A stretch of 64,000 nt of DNA from Spongilla lacustris. Taxonomy: Eukaryota > Porifera > Demospongiae > Spongillida > Spongillidae. The translations under genes were made by a program, and so were the position numbers. Position 1 is the first letter of the stretch, and every line of letters begins with the position of its first letter. Below are positions 59,566 to 64,000 of this stretch, piece by piece. The stretch lies in contig OX442425.1 in the NCBI GenBank assembly GCA_949361645.1, forward strand, positions 4,899,442 through 4,963,441, read 5' to 3'. The notes under the pieces are model-generated. The model saw nothing but the letters and a program-made list of their open reading frames with translations, made no database searches and had not been told where the DNA came from.

Positions 59566-60019
59566 CGCTTGATTCGCGCCAATGTTATAATCCCCGCCTC
59601 CCCATACATTGAGCGGAACGCAATTTGCCCAAATCATTGGCGCGAATCGAGCGCGAAAGCGTGCACGTAGTTTGTTCAACTGTATCTCCGTAACGGATGG
59701 CATAAAAATTAACGAACAGAACAACCAGATAGGTATAGGACCTCTCCACCTACAAACCGAATTTGAAGCGATTTGATTACTCCTACAGAAAGTTATGTTG
59801 GGTTTGAATCCGGTGGGGTATCGGACGTTGCAATACTGGCACGGAGCAAGTTCAAGACCCCAAAATGTATTTTACCGTAGAGAAATGGTGTGGTATGAAG
59901 TGTTGAAAATAGGAAGTCGATAGTCTTAACCGTTCGGAAGTTATTACGATTCAAATGCAAAGCAATTTTATAAGATTTTATAATTATAAACGAAGGGCCA
60001 TTTTCTCGGAAACTGTCCC
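59566..60019. mobile_element. Palindromic repeat family, copy 3
   Basis: The hairpin core (CCGCTTGATTCGCGCCAATG against CATTGGCGCGAATCGAGCG) is followed by the same tail as copy 2. Shared tail words include ACAGAAAGTTATGTTGGGTT, AAATGTATTTTACC and CTCGGAAACTGTCCCA. It is in the same orientation as 30014-30500 and about 29.5 kb away. Confidence 0.85.
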
Positions 60020-60065
60020 ATATAGTCACGTACGTGTGCGTATACTCGTACAGAGCAGTTAGCCG

Positions 60066-60092
60066 GCTAGCATAAAACTGTTTTATGCTAGC
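60066..60092. repeat. Small perfect inverted repeat
   Basis: GCTAGCATAAAA and TTTTATGCTAGC, 12 bp each, flank the 3-base spacer CTG. It lies between palindromic copy 3 and the Penelope-like element. No function is assigned. Confidence 0.8.
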
Positions 60093-60118
60093 TCATTTTC
60101 GCGCAATTTTGCCTGACT

Positions 60119-60215
60119 TAAATAGATTTTTCCTGACTATCCCTGACTTTCCAGTGACAAATAGTTTTCCCTGATATTCCAGTTTTCCATGACTTTCCCT
60201 GACCTGTACGAACCA
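60119..60215. repeat. Degenerate CCCTGACTTTCC repeats
   Basis: Several imperfect copies of a CCTGACTTTCC-like unit (CCTGACTATCCCTGAC, CCAGTGACAAATAG, TCCATGACTTTCCCTGACC). This type of pyrimidine-rich minisatellite often abuts retroelement ends. The association with the following Penelope-like element is a guess. Confidence 0.5.
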
Positions 60216-60409
60216 CTATCAACGTAAGATTTTTGCACCAAGTTGCCTGTGCTGTGCATTTGTCAGTCATGCAAACATAACCTTTCATATTTTTTAAATG
60301 TTTTTCAAATCCAAAGTCACACCCATCATTTCTGAAGAATTCCCAAAGTCTAGTCAACATTCTAAAATCCACACCCATCCCACCATCTGACCACCTTTTT
60401 ATTATTTCG

Positions 60410-61560
60410 ATCGATATTAAGAGTCTGTACACCACCATCACGCAAGATGAGGCTATCCTGAAACATAATGAAGCTATCGGCCTTCCCAAATTTGTCACCA
60501 GGCAACTTCTTAAATTTACACTGAAACACAACATTTAATGCAACACCCTTTCAGCAGCGTACAGATGTAGCAATGGGCACACCTATAGCTCCAACTCTTG
60601 CAAACCTATTCATGGCAACCTTAGAGGAACAGACAAGAAGCCATTCATCTAGAAGCGATACATTGATGACATCTTAATTGTCTGGACACACTATAGCTAA
60701 CTTCAATACCTACTTCAATAGTTTCCACCCAACAATCAAGTATGCTGAAACATCTATAATCTTGATCTCACCATCTACAATAGAGATCAAATTGAAGCCA
60801 CACGCAGACTCTCCGCCAAAACGCATTTCAAGCAAACAATCTCATGTCAGTATGTCCACTACACCAATCCATCACCCTCAATGTTCAGACCCGAAAGACT
60901 TACTACACCTTAAACAACTCATCAACCATTTATCGACAGAGGCTACCCCTTCAATGTCATCAGCAAGGTCATTACATCAGACACAAACCAAACCAACCAA
61001 CAAAACCATCTGCTGCACTGTACCCATTTATAGTCCACTTCGATGCTAGAAGGAACCAACATAAATGTATGCAAGCCTTAAAGCTAAACCTAGACCACCT
61101 TAAAGGGATGCCACCACATTTCCTATGGCGTGCAAGAGACCGGCCATCGCTAATACAAATAAAGCCAACATCAAGAAGATCATCATTAGGAAATCACCGC
61201 TGATTACAGATGCCATCAGAAACATCACACCCAAGATCAGAAGCTACCACGTACCACTCCTACCACAGCCATGTAATCAACGTAACCGCAGGTCACAACC
61301 TGATATAATCACGGCCAATATCACAGCCAATACATTCAAGTGCATTACCACGGGCCTAGGAATCCACATACAACATCATCTATCCTGTGACAGCTGTAAC
61401 ATCATATATGTACTGCAATGCAAATTCTGTGATCTACAATACGTGGGCGTACCCACATCCTCGCTATAGGAGAGGGTCAACCAACACAGGTGGGTGCTTG
61501 ACAAACACCATCTCCTTCCACCTCAGGAGGTAACGAATTCGACATTGTGTAAACGGAAAA
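60410..61560 (+). pseudogene. Penelope-like retroelement, RT and GIY-YIG remnant
   Basis: The plus-strand reading, with several frame changes, shows IDIKSLYTTI (about 60410) and QQRTDVAMGTPIAPTLANLF (about 60555-60611). RYIDDILIVW with the catalytic YIDD box follows at 60656-60685. Next come LDLTIYN and IDRGYPFNVISKVI. Near the end, CDSCNIIYVLQCKFCDLQYV (about 61386-61445) is the start of a GIY-YIG endonuclease of the Penelope type. Stops and frame changes (for example at 61467-61469) make it inactive. Penelope-like elements use this RT plus endonuclease pair for target-primed insertion. Confidence 0.85.
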
Positions 61561-61609
61561 TTTCAGTGAACTACCCAACCTGTAAAGGCCCTGTTTCTAT
61601 GCAGTCAAT

Positions 61610-63360
61610 CTGAGAAGACCCAGTCTCCAGCCAAGGTAACTTTCCAAGTTAAAATATATGTGTGTTATATACATTGAACTGACCTATGTATCTATGTTCA
61701 GTCACCAGCTGCAGATCCAGTTATGGGCTAACCTGGCAGTTGCTGACTCCCCAGCAGTCACAGACCCACCATCATTCTCCGTCCCCACACATTCCACCGG
61801 CCATTCTGCACTTTCGGGCACCACAGTCATCACTGGCCCACCAGCAGTCACAAACCACCCACCACCCACTAGCTGAACAGACAAATCATCAACTACCCAA
61901 GGTAACTATGGTGAGATCTACATGTATATACACAAGGGCATTCACTGTAGAAATATCATATCATATTAACCATTCACAGAACTACAGGAACAGATCTATA
62001 GGAGGAATGAGGTCTACCGCCTATGATGGACATACCTTTAGTCACTCCTCCTCATGTACTGGTACCCAGGACACCCCTGCCAGCCACCACCTCCACCACC
62101 ACAAGCATAAAACCTTCTGGTTAGATAAAACCTTTCTTGAGCATCCATATTTACTTGCTCCCTAGTGTTAAGGTCGTTAGCATTTCACCTTGCCAATGAA
62201 GGACCCACTTGGGTGCGTGATAGTGTCGCAAACACCATCTCCTCCACCTCAGGAGGTAATGTATTTTACATTGCAGTTAAAGACTGCAATTATTTGTCCT
62301 AACCCACCCGTAAAGGCCCTGTTTCCAGCCGGTCAATCTGAGAAGACTCAGTCTCCAGCCAAAGTAACCTTCCAAGATACTATACTTGTGTGTAATATCC
62401 ATCTATGTATCTGTGTTTAGTCACCAGCTGCAAATGCAGTTATAGGGCTACGCCGGCAGTTGATGACTACCTAGCAGTCACAGGCACCCACCATCAGTCT
62501 CTGTCCCCACACGCTCCACCAGCCATTCAGCACTCTCGGGCTCCAGTCATCTCTGGCCCACCTGCAGTCACTAGCCACCTACCACCCACTAGCTGAACAG
62601 TCGATTGATCAACCACCCAAGGTAACTATGGTCACATGTACATGTACTTATATATACCCTTAGTCACTCCTCATGTACTGGTACCCAGGACACCCCTGCC
62701 AGCCACCACTACTACCACCACTGCAAGCATAAGACCATCAGCTTAGATAAAACTATTCTTGAGCCTCCATACGTACCTGCTCCCTCGTGTTAAGGTCTTT
62801 TGCAATCCACCTCGCAAATGGAGTGGGGGCATGATAGTGTCGTAAACACCATCTCTTCCACATCAGGAAGTAATGGATTTGAACGGCAAATTTCTGTGTG
62901 TTAAACATTGCAATTATTTGTCTTAACACACCCTGTAAAGGCCCTGTTTCCAGCCAGTCAATCTGAGAAGACTCAGTCTCCAGCCATGGTAACCTTCCAA
63001 CATACTATACATGTGTTTAACATACATCTATGTATCTATGCTCAGTCACCAGCTGCAGATGCAGTTATTGGGCTACCCCGTCGGGGGGGGGGGGGGGGGG
63101 GCAGTTGATGACTATCCAGCAGTCACAGGCACCCACCATCAGTTTCTGTCCCGACACGCTCGACCGGCCATTCAGCACTCTCAGGCACCACAGTCATAAC
63201 TGGCCCACCAGCAGACACCAGCCATCCACCATCCACTATCTGAACAGTCAATTCATCAACCACCCAAGGTAACTATAGTCACATATACATTTAGTCACTC
63301 CTCATGTACTGGTACCCAAGACACCCCTGCCAGCCACCACCTCCACCAGCACAAGCACAG
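61610..63360 (+). repeat. Three-copy tandem repeat, ~0.63-0.73 kb unit
   Basis: GAAGAC(C/T)CAGTCTCCAGCCA begins units at about 61613, 62345 and 62971, spaced 732 and 626 bp. Each unit contains TCACCAGCTGCA, then GCAGTCACAG, CACCCACCA, CTCCTCATGTACTGGTACCC and GACACCCCTGCCAGCCACCA. ORFs here are proline- or serine-rich shadows of the repeat. It follows the Penelope-like remnant directly and may be its tandem 3' tail. Confidence 0.85.
63083..63101 (+). repeat. G19 homopolymer
   Basis: Nineteen consecutive guanines inside the third tandem unit, where the other two units have none. It is either a real expansion with G-quadruplex potential or a sequencing or assembly artefact. Confidence 0.9.
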
Positions 63361-63470
63361 TGCCAAATTGAAATTATCCACAGGGTGTATTCGCCAGTTA
63401 TACACTTGTTATACATTTATGTGTACACACTACATATACATGCGTGGTATAACTTGTGTATTCGGACTGG

Positions 63471-63685
63471 TTACGCGTGTTATACTCTTTAGCGTATAAC
63501 CCATGTTACTCTATTAGTATAACGTGGTGTTTCAGTCTATGTACGCTTGTTATACACGCCGATTGTTTTTTGCTCAGATTACACGTGTTATACACTTTAG
63601 GGTATAACGCATGATACTCTCTATGTTTAACGTGGTGTTTTCAGTCCACTTATGCTCGTTATACACGCAGGTGTTACATTGTCAT
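63471..63685 (+). repeat. Degenerate ~108-bp tandem repeat rich in GTTATAC
   Basis: TTACGCGTGTTATACTCTTT at 63471 is echoed by TTACACGTGTTATACACTTT at 63579. Both continue with a GTATAAC word, then AACGTGGTGTTT and a CTTGTTATACACGC-like end. Isolated GTTATAC words also occur just upstream. Confidence 0.75.
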
Positions 63686-64000
63686 GTAGTGCGTTGCATA
63701 TATTAAGTGTACAATAAATTACATTTTATTTAATTTTTAATATTGAAATGAAATCAGATAAATCAGTATACATAAAACAAATAAAGGAGAAGTCATATTT
63801 TCAATGATTCTAATAAGTGTGCTTTATTAGTGGACACACAACAGAAACACAATCTTCTCCGTAATCAAACATAATGTACTGATTGTTTGAAACAGCACAC
63901 CTACTGGCTATTCGACTCACAGGTATAAAGGATGCTGTACCTTCAGTGTCAAACAATGTTGTCACAACTCTAATTGGGTAAGGGAAGTGATCTTCCCTAG
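63686..64000. other. AT-rich end of window, nothing recognised
   Basis: No ORF or motif of note. TTTATTTAATTTTTAATATTG and similar stretches dominate. Confidence 0.5.

Noticed and set aside
60066..60092. Perfect 12-bp stem hairpin as a transcription terminator
   Set aside because: Bacterial-type terminators are not expected in this eukaryotic context, so it is listed only as a small inverted repeat.
61658..63272. Proline- and threonine-rich ORFs in the tandem repeat region
   Set aside because: They overlap in several frames, restart in each repeat unit and follow its composition, so they are unlikely to be coding.

Overview
This window looks like a piece of an invertebrate animal nuclear genome. 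It is AT-rich, has a spliced gene with GT/AG introns, carries a very large satellite, and contains many broken transposable elements (hAT, BEL/Pao, Ty3/gypsy, Penelope-like, a non-LTR-type reverse transcriptase family and several long fold-back elements). The word ACATGTAC is abundant in introns and spacers. With the intron-rich MFSD10-like gene this suggests an early-branching marine metazoan, possibly a sponge; that assignment is an inference. No prokaryotic operon, rRNA, tRNA or CRISPR was found by eye.

Layout: 1-2545 and about 6262-27555 are one satellite of a ~31-bp monomer with a HindIII site (AAGCTT), arranged in blocks that flip orientation near 2183, 7008, 7108, 7193, 17633 and 24231 and that contain kilobase-scale duplications. 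An island at 2550-6257 interrupts the satellite. It holds a 1.4-kb fold-back element, about 1 kb of unassigned DNA and an internally deleted hAT element, all between 39-bp direct repeats. From 27556 to 30660 lie a reverse transcriptase fragment and two copies of a palindromic repeat family.

30666-45574 (minus strand) is the best host gene. It is a complete MFSD10-like (tetracycline-transporter-like) major facilitator gene of 13 or 14 coding exons whose reading phases all agree. Its large introns hold several elements: a 2.8-kb fold-back element with a nested insertion and a captured ORF fragment, a hairpin carrying a reverse transcriptase fragment, another reverse transcriptase tail, a 1.9-kb element with 26-bp terminal inverted repeats, and a 0.74-kb fold-back element.

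46572-51910 (minus) is a decayed BEL/Pao retrotransposon with gag, protease, reverse transcriptase, RNase H and integrase in canonical order. 51911-57057 holds poorly characterised DNA, another reverse transcriptase fragment and gypsy pieces in a non-canonical order. 57278-59327 (plus) is a candidate spliced gene of unknown function. It has CACGTG and TGACGTCA just upstream, a poly(A) signal just downstream, and GCGTA-rich repeats on both sides. 59566-61560 has a third copy of the palindromic family followed by a degenerate Penelope-like element with YIDD and GIY-YIG-type motifs. 61610-63360 is a three-copy ~0.65-kb tandem repeat, and the window ends in AT-rich DNA with GTTATAC-rich repeats.
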